Part shown: positions 1 through 5,666 of the stretch, piece by piece
Position numbering within the stretch: the first letter of the stretch is position 1
Layout of the letters: each line of letters begins with the position of its first letter
Assembly (NCBI GenBank): GCA_026710525.1
Contig: JAPOQT010000035.1
Location: forward strand, 1-5,666
Source of the DNA: Pseudomonadota bacterium
Lineage (GTDB): Bacteria > Bdellovibrionota_B > Oligoflexia > Oligoflexales > Bin106
Direction of reading: 5' to 3'
Length of the DNA stretch: 5,666 bases
Notes under the pieces: generated by a model
What the model saw: the letters and a program-made list of their open reading frames with translations, nothing else
The model's database searches: none
What the model was told of the DNA's origin: nothing
Program-made: the position numbers and the translations under genes

Positions 1-936
1 ATGGAAAATATGATGAATTCCTATCCATGGCTTTGGTTTTTTAGGTAAATCCTCCAATTGATATGACTCTAACCCCAGATCAAAAGCAAGATTTTTGTGG
101 GGTATTAAACAAGACTTTTTCTGATGAAAGTCAGATGTTAAGTCATTGAGATTTGAGTTTAGGGTAAAAATAAAAATATCTGAACTCAGAAAACAAGCAA
201 ACTTCTTTCGGCTGTTAGGCTCATGAGACTCTTGGTTATCGTCATAGCATATATCAGCCAGCTTGATAGCCCGTTCTTTCTTTTTCTCTATATCACGGCC
301 ATGATCCTGAATAATTTTGTCTGCCACGGCCAGGTCGAGATTTTTCATATGTGTTGTGATGGTTTTTTCTACCTCATTAGCGAGAGTCTTATAGTTTTCA
401 TGAGAACTTGATGGAGTGAGTAACGGCTTAAGTAAAAAGTGCCACGCGGTGAGTTGCGGAGAAGTGGCTGAAAAAGGTCTGCTTTTATGATCTTGTCCTT
501 TTTCAGGAACGGTAATGAGTGTGTTAGAAACTGAGAATTTAATGGCTACGGTCTTTGAACATTCTGGTTTTTTAGCATCAGCATCCATGACTAGCATCAG
601 ATGAAGTTTGTGTCTATTTTGTCTTATACCATCATAGATTAAATGGCGAATACAATGGAAGCTTGTTATTAGATGGAGTTGATTCCAGGAGTTAACAGAG
701 GGATCTTTTTCTACCAGAACTAAACACTTTTCTGTCATTGTGTGATGGCCAGCGATGCCAAAATCTGTTACATTGTGGGAATAGTCTCGCCAAGTAATGT
801 AACCTGAGTATTTGGTTTTACTTGGTAAGTTACTTGTTAGTTCGTTGTCACATCGCTTTTTTGCGAGCGCGCAGCTAGATAACCCGAAAGCGAGTACACC
901 AAGGATTAAGCATTTGTGTTTAACAAAATGAATCAT
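1..936 (-). CDS. Putative lipoprotein or secreted protein of unknown function (3' end beyond window)
   Basis: The reverse strand is open from an ATG at 936 to the left edge: 312 codons with no stop, so the C-terminus lies outside the window. The N-terminus is a typical export signal: MIHFVKHK (basic), a hydrophobic run at residues 10-19, then L19-S-S-C22, which resembles a lipobox. An A23-L-A25 motif follows, so signal peptidase I cleavage is an alternative. After C22 there are seven more cysteines (29, 71, 95, 126, 230, 248, 276) and many histidines, which would fit a disulfide-containing periplasmic protein. Residues about 178-230 are charged and probably helical. I recognise no domain or catalytic motif. 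The frame stays open upstream, with in-frame ATGs at 1005 and 1056, but only the 936 start puts the signal peptide at the N-terminus. No good Shine-Dalgarno precedes it. It lies 127 bases after ruvB on the same strand. That it is a real gene is well supported; its function is unknown. Confidence 0.82.
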   Translation of the reverse strand, partial: MIHFVKHKCLILGVLAFGLSSCALAKKRCDNELTSNLPSKTKYSGYITWRDYSHNVTDFGIAGHHTMTEKCLVLVEKDPSVNSWNQLHLITSFHCIRHLIYDGIRQNRHKLHLMLVMDADAKKPECSKTVAIKFSVSNTLITVPEKGQDHKSRPFSATSPQLTAWHFLLKPLLTPSSSHENYKTLANEVEKTITTHMKNLDLAVADKIIQDHGRDIEKKKERAIKLADICYDDNQESHEPNSRKKFACFLSSDIFIFTLNSNLNDLTSDFHQKKSCLIPHKNLAFDLGLESYQLEDLPKKPKPWIGIHHIFH

Positions 937-1063
937 GATTGATACTTGTGTTCTTAAGTCAGCATATCCCACAGACCCTATAACGGAATATTTCGAGCAG
1001 AGCATAAGATGAATTATCTGATACTTATTCCTGGGAGAAATAATAAGGCTAATCATGAACTGC
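937..1063 (-). other. Intergenic leader between ruvB and the left-edge gene
   Basis: This 127-base spacer is the longest gap in the window. It contains no strong terminator for ruvB: the best inverted repeat, CTTATT/AATAAG at about 1025-1047 with a 12-base loop, has no T-tract after it. A -10-like GATAAT occurs at 1018-1013 on the minus strand but lacks a convincing -35. Two 8-mers occur twice: TCATGATT at 1058-1051 and 938-931, and AAGTATCA at 1026-1019 and 947-940. The second TCATGATT overlaps the start codon of the downstream gene. Whether the spacer holds a promoter cannot be decided from sequence alone. Confidence 0.4.
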
Positions 1064-2110
1064 TTAATTGGCTTCGAGATGTTTCTTACCGAGATTAGTT
1101 AATGTTCTACCTCTAGGGGTGCGTTGGAGATAACCACGGTAGACGAGGTAGGGCTCATAAACATCTTCGAGTGTTTGTGGGTCCTCACCAAAAGCCATAG
1201 CAAGAGAGTCGATGCCAACAGGGCCACCATGAAATCTACTTAAAAGTACTTGTAGAATCTTCTTATCAGTTTGGTCTAATCCATGCTTATCAATGCCTAA
1301 TCGTTTTAAAGTGTCACTTGTGAGTTCTGGTGTAATCGTGCCAGCATGATAAACTTCAGCAAAATCAGCCACGCGTCTGAGGAGACGATGAGCAATACGT
1401 GGCGTTCCTCGAGAGCATTGGGCAATCAGAGCTAAACTCTCATCAGGGAAGTCAATTTGGAGGACGTGGGCACCACGGCGCAGTATTTCTGCGAGAGAAT
1501 CATGATCGTAGTAATTTAACTTTTCTTGGATGCCAAACCTCGACATGAGAGGTCTTGATAATTTAGCTGCTTTAGTGGTGGCGCCAATCAAAGTAAAAGA
1601 TGGCACCGCAACACGCACTGATCTTGCTGACCCACCATCACCAACAACAATATCAACAGATTGATCCTCCATTGCTGTATAGAGAATTTCCTCTGCTTGC
1701 ACCATTAAGCGATGGATTTCATCAATAAACAAAACAGCACGATCCTCAAGACCGGTTAAAATACCAACCATATCCCGAGGCTTTTCTAATGCGGGTCCTG
1801 AAGTCGCATAAAATGGTACACTGAGTTCGTGAGCACTAATATGAGCTAAGGTTGTTTTGCCTAAACCTGGAGGCCCGTGGAGTAACACATGATCAAGGGC
1901 TTGTTCTCTGATTTTGGCTGCTTCAACGTAAACACTCATGTTATCAATCAGCTCTTGTTGTCCAGGGTAATCACTAAATCTCTTTGGTCGCAGTGATGAA
2001 TATAGCTGTTCATGCTCTTTCTTTTGTTCAGGTTCAGGACTCATTAACCTGGATGTGCCATGAGTGCTGCCCTCAGAGCCTTGGTTTGATATGTTGTGGG
2101 AATTTTTCAT
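1064..2110 (-). CDS. ruvB: RuvB, Holliday junction branch-migration AAA+ helicase motor
   Basis: RuvB is the cytoplasmic ATP-driven hexameric motor that, loaded by RuvA, pumps DNA through Holliday junctions during recombinational repair. Visible in this 348-residue protein: Walker A GPPGLGKT at 79-86 (K85), Walker B LFIDEIH at 127-133 (D130, E131), sensor 1 region LIGATT at 174-179, arginine finger R191 in the SRFGI segment, sensor 2 GTPRI at 235-239 (R238), and the C-terminal winged helix with GGPVGID at 295-301, EDVYEPYL at 315-322 and LQRTPRGR at 328-335. From Walker A to sensor 2 it aligns with E. coli RuvB at a constant offset of 17 residues, so there are no indels in the ATPase core. 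The N-terminus is about 16 residues longer than in E. coli and rich in Ser, Gly and Glu. The ATG at 2110 is chosen because AAGGAA lies 7 bases upstream. It follows ruvA by 21 bases, so the two are surely co-transcribed. The M189-S190 pair replaces the usual Arg-Asp beside the arginine finger. Confidence 0.97.
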   Translation of the reverse strand: MKNSHNISNQGSEGSTHGTSRLMSPEPEQKKEHEQLYSSLRPKRFSDYPGQQELIDNMSVYVEAAKIREQALDHVLLHGPPGLGKTTLAHISAHELSVPFYATSGPALEKPRDMVGILTGLEDRAVLFIDEIHRLMVQAEEILYTAMEDQSVDIVVGDGGSARSVRVAVPSFTLIGATTKAAKLSRPLMSRFGIQEKLNYYDHDSLAEILRRGAHVLQIDFPDESLALIAQCSRGTPRIAHRLLRRVADFAEVYHAGTITPELTSDTLKRLGIDKHGLDQTDKKILQVLLSRFHGGPVGIDSLAMAFGEDPQTLEDVYEPYLVYRGYLQRTPRGRTLTNLGKKHLEAN

Positions 2111-2117
2111 GGGATGA

Positions 2118-2123
2118 TTCCTT
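2118..2123 (-). promoter_or_regulatory. Ribosome binding site of ruvB
   Basis: AAGGAA on the minus strand ends 7 bases before the ATG at 2110. It supports this start over the internal ATG at 2044, which has only a short AGG placed too close. Confidence 0.7.
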
Positions 2124-2131
2124 GGTTTAGA

Positions 2132-2908
2132 CTATGCATGGGAGCTATTTTTTTTACTCTCAGAGTTATTAAATAAATCAGATTGTGCCGAGTATAATAT
2201 CGAGGATTTTTGTAACTTTGATATCGCTTGTTTAAATACATGATCAAAGGTAAAGACCGGTGAATGTTGTTTCATAATATTATTAGTCACTTGACTCACG
2301 GTTTGAGTAGCTTCCATGGTTGAATAATTAAGATTCACGAGGGCACTTCTCACATCAGCTGTGATCTGGGAATAGTGAGGGATTTGTGAGGCGATGAGAG
2401 GGGTGCCATCATCTGCTTCAGAGGGGTTTGTCTGTAAGATGGTGGTTTCTGGGCCAGTCAAGGCATGGTTTTGACGGAATGACTCGGCTAGAGCTAAGAT
2501 TTTCTCTTGTTTTGCCATGAGTTCAATCAGGAGAGTCTTGCCTTTTTTAGCGCCAATTCCTGGCACTTTCGTGAGTGTCAAGCTATCACTTGCTCGGATC
2601 GATGTGACGAGATCATCAAAGCTTAAGTGGCTCATAATAGCCATGGCTAGTTTTGGTCCGACCGCAGGCATCGACAGTAGGTGGTGAAACAGTTCTTTTT
2701 CCTCAGAGTAGCAGAAACCAAACAGTTTTAAGCTATCTTGAGACATGTGGGTGTGGATCCACAGCTCAATTTCCTGAGAACTAGTACTCGAACTCATGGA
2801 CAGTAATAAATCCTCACGGACGTGCACACCATAACCAACCCCCTGTACATTGAGCACGAGAAGATCACTGGTATATCCATGGACTCGGCCTTTCAGATAA
2901 GCGATCAC
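2132..2908 (-). CDS. ruvA: RuvA, Holliday junction DNA-binding subunit (divergent, with extended C-terminus)
   Basis: RuvA tetramers bind the four-way junction and load RuvB rings. The order of domains is visible: N-terminal OB-fold (about 1-66, with VQGVGYGVHV at 21-30 and LKLFGF at 60-65), two helix-hairpin-helix motifs (P81-A-V-G-P-K-L-A88 and V115-P-G-I-G119), a flexible Ser/Pro/Thr-containing linker (about 140-182), and the RuvB-binding domain III (about 184-233, ALVNLNY at 189-195). It aligns with E. coli RuvA at a constant offset of two through both HhH motifs. At 258 residues it is some 55 longer than E. coli RuvA, owing to the linker and a tail of about 25 residues after domain III. 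The acidic-pin pair Glu55-Asp56 of E. coli corresponds to Q57-D58. The second HhH reads GIGAKKGKT rather than the usual GIGKKTAER. The start is GTG at 2908, with a modest AGG 4 bases upstream; the MIAYLKG beginning matches the family N-terminus. It lies 18 bases after the HAMP gene and 21 before ruvB. Confidence 0.95.
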   Translation of the reverse strand: MIAYLKGRVHGYTSDLLVLNVQGVGYGVHVREDLLLSMSSSTSSQEIELWIHTHMSQDSLKLFGFCYSEEKELFHHLLSMPAVGPKLAMAIMSHLSFDDLVTSIRASDSLTLTKVPGIGAKKGKTLLIELMAKQEKILALAESFRQNHALTGPETTILQTNPSEADDGTPLIASQIPHYSQITADVRSALVNLNYSTMEATQTVSQVTNNIMKQHSPVFTFDHVFKQAISKLQKSSILYSAQSDLFNNSESKKNSSHA

Positions 2909-2926
2909 ACAACCTGCTTTCAGGAT

Positions 2927-3592
2927 CTAGTTATGGTTAAGAGTATCTTTCTTTTGATCATTTGATTCATTTGGCACCACCCGATCTTGTAATTCACGTG
3001 AATATAAACCAAGATGAGTCACAAGATGAGCAAGTTGCTCCTTCAAGGATTCCATCTTATCCGAGGATAGAACGTACTCCTGATCGTCATTTTCCTCAGC
3101 ACTCATCGTGAGAGTAGCTAGCTCTTGTTCGAGGCTTTTGATGGTGTCAAGGGCGAGGGTAATTCTTTCTATATCATCATAGGTCAGATTTTTCAAGGAT
3201 ACACTCATTTCGTTGAAACAACGTGAGAGGTAGCGGAGATCATCTGTTTTACGGAGTTGTAGCTCACGGCCAAAAACCCCCTGACTCATTTCAGTAAATT
3301 CTCGAGACAAGGCAAACACAGGACCAGCGATGCGATGGGTAATAATGATAGCTAAGAACATAATACAACAAATGTTTAAGATAGTAGCAAAGACCATAGC
3401 TGACAAAATGGGTAGTGGTAGAAATTTTGGGATACGAAGAATCTCAAACTGAAAAAGTGGATAAAGAATAACCACAGTACAGAGTAATGTCGAAATAAAA
3501 CCGATGAAAAAAGCAATGCGAGCAAAACGAAATTGTAAGTCGCGATTAATCAGAAAAATACGCTTTTTAAATTTTTTACGTTTAGTTGGCAA
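2927..3592 (-). CDS. Small two-pass membrane protein with a HAMP domain and C-terminal coiled coil
   Basis: This 221-residue protein has a strongly basic N-terminus (KRKKFKKR at 4-11), a first membrane segment at about 26-48, a short loop, and a second at about 62-86. A HAMP domain follows at about 84-136, with the family signature HRIAGPV (86-92, conserved Pro91) and the closing motif DDLRYLSRCFNEM (117-129). The rest is probably coiled coil (about 137-165 and 176-205) and ends in a polar tail. No kinase, cyclase or chemoreceptor output domain is present. HAMP domains pass conformational signals from membrane sensors to cytoplasmic modules, so this protein may act on a partner; that is inference. 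Short proteins with an RIAGP-type HAMP occur in several proteobacterial lineages (from memory) and are often labelled methyl-accepting-like, but no methylation or signalling hairpin is seen here. The TTG start is supported by AGGAGA 8 bases upstream; an in-frame TAG at 3607 excludes a longer form. It sits 77 bases after metK and 18 before ruvA. Confidence 0.85.
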   Translation of the reverse strand: MPTKRKKFKKRIFLINRDLQFRFARIAFFIGFISTLLCTVVILYPLFQFEILRIPKFLPLPILSAMVFATILNICCIMFLAIIITHRIAGPVFALSREFTEMSQGVFGRELQLRKTDDLRYLSRCFNEMSVSLKNLTYDDIERITLALDTIKSLEQELATLTMSAEENDDQEYVLSSDKMESLKEQLAHLVTHLGLYSRELQDRVVPNESNDQKKDTLNHN

Positions 3593-3600
3593 GGGGGCTA

Positions 3601-3606
3601 TCTCCT
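3601..3606 (-). promoter_or_regulatory. Ribosome binding site that fixes the TTG start of the HAMP gene
   Basis: AGGAGA on the minus strand lies 8 bases before TTG at 3592. The upstream in-frame TAG overlaps this element and no ATG or GTG start lies nearby, so this strong site is the main reason to accept the TTG start. Confidence 0.75.
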
Positions 3607-3626
3607 ACTGTTTTAATCGAATGACT

Positions 3627-3661
3627 GAAAGCTTAGAGAATCTGTTCTCCCTATGTCTTTC
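3627..3661 (-). other. Nested hairpin in the metK-HAMP intergenic gap
   Basis: On the minus strand, GAAAG at 3661-3657 can pair with CTTTC at 3631-3627. Inside it, GAGAA at 3649-3645 pairs with TTCTC at 3640-3636 around a CAGA loop. The stems are short and no T-run follows, so it does not look like an intrinsic terminator. It could be an RNA processing or stability element within the transcript, or chance. Confidence 0.3.
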
Positions 3662-3669
3662 TGGTTAAT

Positions 3670-4824
3670 TCATTTAAATACATTAACCTTATCTGTTTTT
3701 TCCCAACGAAAATGAGGGCGACCAAAATGTCCGAAAGTCGCTGTTTCAAGATAGATCGGTTTCCTTAGTTGTAAACTGTGAATAATATCTTTTGGTATCA
3801 GGGAAAAATGATTCATAATGTGTTTCTTAAGCTCAAGGGTGGGGATGTGATTTGTTCCGTAGTGATTTAACCAAATACTCACGGGCTTATCCACTCCGAT
3901 AGCATAGGCCACCTGAATTAAGCAGCGTTCTGCAGCACCACTAGCAACAATGTTTTTCGCAATGTAGCGAGCCATATATGCTGCCGAGCGGTCGACCTTA
4001 GTAGGATCTTTGCCAGAAAAAGCACCGCCACCATGGGCCCCTCGACCACCGTAAGTATCGACGATAATTTTTCTACCTGTTAACCCCGTATCGGAAGCAG
4101 GGCCTCCTTTGATAAATTGACCGGTGGGATTAATGAGGTATTCAGTATTTTTGAGATATTTTTGGGGGATTATTTGCTTAATAACTTCTTCAATGACAAA
4201 TTCTTTAAGGTCATGATGAGACACTTCAGCATTATGTTGTGTCGATAACACCACACAGGGAATACTGCTAATTTGGTTATTTTGATAACTCACGGTGACC
4301 TGGCTTTTAGCATCAGGTCTTAGCCATGAAACAACTCCTGTTTTTCTTTGCCGTGAGAGCTCTTTCATTAGGAGATGAGCGTAATATATGGGGGCTGGCA
4401 TAAAGACTGGGGTTTCATTGCAGGCATAGCCGAACATTAATCCTTGATCCCCAGCACCAAGGTCACCTTGCCAGGAATCACCTTGCATGACGCCACCTGC
4501 GATATCCTGTGATTGTTCATTGATCCCAACAATCACTTGGCAAGTATGACCGTTAAGCCCTAATTCATCATCGTTGTAACCAATGTTAGTGATAATTCGA
4601 CGCGCTACCTGCTCATAATCAATATGAGCATTGGCTGAGATTTCACCAGAGATCACAACAAACTGTGAATTCACCAAAACTTCGCAAGCAACCCGAGCAT
4701 AGGGATCAATCCGGATAATCTCATCGAGAATACTGTCGGATATTTGATCAGCAATCTTGTCAGGGTGCCCCTCACTCACGGATTCACTGGAAAACACTTC
4801 AAGATTTTCTTGGTCATCTAGCAT
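3670..4824 (-). CDS. metK: MetK, S-adenosylmethionine synthetase (methionine adenosyltransferase)
   Basis: MetK makes S-adenosylmethionine from ATP and methionine in the cytoplasm, releasing phosphate and pyrophosphate; it is usually essential as the source of methyl groups. From ATG 4824 the product has 384 residues, the same as E. coli MetK. Visible signatures are SESVSEGHPDK at 13-23 (catalytic His20, Mg-binding Asp22), GAGDQGLMFGY at 123-133, WLRPDAKSQV at 167-176, INPTGQF at 231-237, GLTGRKIIVDTYGG at 247-260, GGGAFSGKD at 265-273 and GHFGR near the C-terminus. All active-site motifs that I can recall are intact. The C-terminus after WEKTDK is slightly shorter than in E. coli. Longer starts exist (TTG 4860, ATG 4854) but have no Shine-Dalgarno, lie within truB and add residues not found in the family. 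ATG 4824 has AAGAGA 6 bases upstream. This start overlaps the truB stop by 7 bases, suggesting translational coupling. There is no room directly upstream for a SAM riboswitch. Confidence 0.97.
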   Translation of the reverse strand: MLDDQENLEVFSSESVSEGHPDKIADQISDSILDEIIRIDPYARVACEVLVNSQFVVISGEISANAHIDYEQVARRIITNIGYNDDELGLNGHTCQVIVGINEQSQDIAGGVMQGDSWQGDLGAGDQGLMFGYACNETPVFMPAPIYYAHLLMKELSRQRKTGVVSWLRPDAKSQVTVSYQNNQISSIPCVVLSTQHNAEVSHHDLKEFVIEEVIKQIIPQKYLKNTEYLINPTGQFIKGGPASDTGLTGRKIIVDTYGGRGAHGGGAFSGKDPTKVDRSAAYMARYIAKNIVASGAAERCLIQVAYAIGVDKPVSIWLNHYGTNHIPTLELKKHIMNHFSLIPKDIIHSLQLRKPIYLETATFGHFGRPHFRWEKTDKVNVFK

Positions 4825-5666
4825 GCTAATTCTCTTTTTTGTTTCAGAAGACATCGCCAAAAAATTTTGTTACGACAAGATTCTGGCTGATTCTCTAGTT
4901 TATGGTGACTTGTGATAACAACTGTTGCTAAGGAGACTAAACGCTCTTGTTCGTTGTAGACGAGGGCAACAAATTCATGTTTTTGATGTTGTTGTTCTGG
5001 TTTCATATCATCATGGGTACCGAAATGTTGTAGTAGATAGGGACGAAGCTCAGCAGTTATAATACCGGATTCTGAAGGCCCTATGGAAAAATTATCGTCA
5101 TTGATAAAATCATGTTTAAGATTAAAGGCGATGCGCTGTCCTTGAGATAACCGACGTTCTATTACCCCTGATACCTTTATTTTAGGTAATTCAAGAGCTA
5201 GTTTCTCCATAGGTATCATCGACTTCTTGATTTGTTGAGGACGATTGAGCAATTGATCTAAATTCACACACATCTCCGCTCTGATACCAGAGCTTTCAAG
5301 TCGCCGCAGACTTATCATCGTGCCAAGGGTACCACAAGATTCGGCTAGTGTATCACATAAACTCCTAATATAGGTGCCTTTTGAACAGACAACGGTAAAA
5401 TCAAGACACGGTATACCTACAGTAAAACGTGATAGTTCTGGCAGCATAGCAAGTTGGTCGTCGTTTTTGTGCAGCCAAGATAAGCCCTCGAATGTGATTG
5501 ACTCAATGGTCACGTGGCGCGTCATTTTGTCAAGGGGTACGAGATGAGAAGATGATAAACGAGCGTACTCGTAGAGTCTTTTTCCCTTGTATTTAATCGC
5601 TGAGTATAGGGGGGGAGTTTGCTCGATGGCACCGAGACAAGATGTTAGTGCCTCTTGAATCATATG
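4818..5666 (-). CDS. truB: TruB, tRNA pseudouridine-55 synthase (C-terminal part; 5' end beyond window)
   Basis: TruB converts U55 of the tRNA T-loop to pseudouridine. The frame is open through the right edge, so the N-terminal part with the catalytic Asp (GxLDP motif) is outside the window and the visible Met at 5663 is an internal residue. Counting from that Met, YSAIKYKGKRLYEYAR at 20-35 and CSKGTYIRSL at 93-102 (Y98 and R100 equivalent to E. coli Tyr179 and Arg181) are diagnostic of the TruB family. LRRLESSG at 119-126 also fits. A C-terminal RNA-binding PUA-like region starts at about 158 with LSQGQRIAF at 172-180. The visible part is about 70 residues longer than the matching part of E. 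coli TruB, from a longer stretch before the CSKGTY motif, an acidic/Gln-His-rich insert in the PUA region (about 186-228) and a basic, Cys-containing tail (about 252-281). The TAG stop at 4820-4818 lies within metK, overlapping its start by 7 bases. Confidence 0.95.
   Translation of the reverse strand, partial: HMIQEALTSCLGAIEQTPPLYSAIKYKGKRLYEYARLSSSHLVPLDKMTRHVTIESITFEGLSWLHKNDDQLAMLPELSRFTVGIPCLDFTVVCSKGTYIRSLCDTLAESCGTLGTMISLRRLESSGIRAEMCVNLDQLLNRPQQIKKSMIPMEKLALELPKIKVSGVIERRLSQGQRIAFNLKHDFINDDNFSIGPSESGIITAELRPYLLQHFGTHDDMKPEQQHQKHEFVALVYNEQERLVSLATVVITSHHKLENQPESCRNKIFWRCLLKQKRELAC
4831..4836 (-). promoter_or_regulatory. Probable ribosome binding site of metK inside the truB 3' end
   Basis: AAGAGA on the minus strand lies 6 bases before ATG 4824. 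The match to the anti-Shine-Dalgarno is only moderate, but the two upstream candidate starts (4854 and 4860) are preceded by T-rich sequence without any purine-rich site. Confidence 0.5.

Noticed and set aside
223..411. Plus-strand ORF of 62 codons
   Set aside because: It lies wholly antisense to the long minus-strand frame with signal peptide at 936-1, has no ribosome binding site or recognisable motif, and is best explained as a shadow.
1013..1047. Possible promoter (GATAAT at 1018-1013) and ruvB terminator (CTTATT/AATAAG)
   Set aside because: The -10-like box has no acceptable -35 at 16-18 bases, and the inverted repeat is AT-only with a long loop and no T-tract.
937..1056. Longer form of the left-edge protein from ATG 1056 or 1005
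   Set aside because: The frame is open, but such starts would bury the signal peptide 23 or 40 residues inside the protein, and neither has a ribosome binding site.
3627..3661. Hairpin after metK as an intrinsic terminator
   Set aside because: The stems are only about 5 pairs each and no run of T follows on the minus strand, so it is listed only as a weak structure.
4825..4860. metK starting at TTG 4860 or ATG 4854
   Set aside because: No Shine-Dalgarno precedes them, they extend deeper into truB, and the extra residues go beyond the usual 384-residue family length.
3593..4860. SAM riboswitch controlling metK
   Set aside because: metK has no upstream non-coding leader in the window, since its start is inside truB; the only nearby gap is downstream of metK and shows no riboswitch core.

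Overview
The window holds six genes, all on the minus strand. Read in the direction of transcription they are the 3' part of truB (tRNA pseudouridine synthase), metK (S-adenosylmethionine synthetase), a small two-pass membrane protein with a HAMP domain, ruvA, ruvB, and the 5' part of an unrecognised exported protein or lipoprotein that runs off the left edge. truB and the last gene are both cut by the window boundaries. No RNA gene, insertion sequence, CRISPR array or clear intrinsic terminator was found.

The proteins are bacterial. MetK, RuvB and TruB read like proteobacterial-type sequences when compared from memory with the E. coli proteins. A lipobox-like signal sequence and the HAMP protein fit a Gram-negative cell, but the exact lineage cannot be resolved here. 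The DNA is moderately AT-leaning, and three genes use or may use non-ATG starts (ruvA GTG, HAMP protein TTG, possible TTG/ATG choices for metK).

Layout from right to left: truB 5666-4818 (5' end missing); metK 4824-3670, overlapping the truB stop by 7 bases; a 77-base gap with a small hairpin; the HAMP protein 3592-2927; an 18-base gap; ruvA 2908-2132; a 21-base gap; ruvB 2110-1064; a 127-base gap; the exported protein 936-1. The tight spacing suggests one polycistronic unit from truB to ruvB. The last gene could be read through or have its own promoter; no convincing promoter is visible in its leader.

Functionally, RuvA and RuvB form the Holliday-junction branch-migration motor. ruvC, the usual third partner, is not in the window. 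TruB modifies U55 of tRNA and MetK makes the cell's methyl donor. The HAMP protein and the left-edge protein have no assignable process. The core genes look ordinary overall. Points that deserve a second look are the left-edge gene of unknown family, departures from consensus in RuvA (acidic pin, second helix-hairpin-helix, C-terminal tail), a substitution next to the RuvB arginine finger, the stand-alone HAMP protein placed between metK and ruvA, and the overlapping truB-metK junction. I see no clear new biological system.
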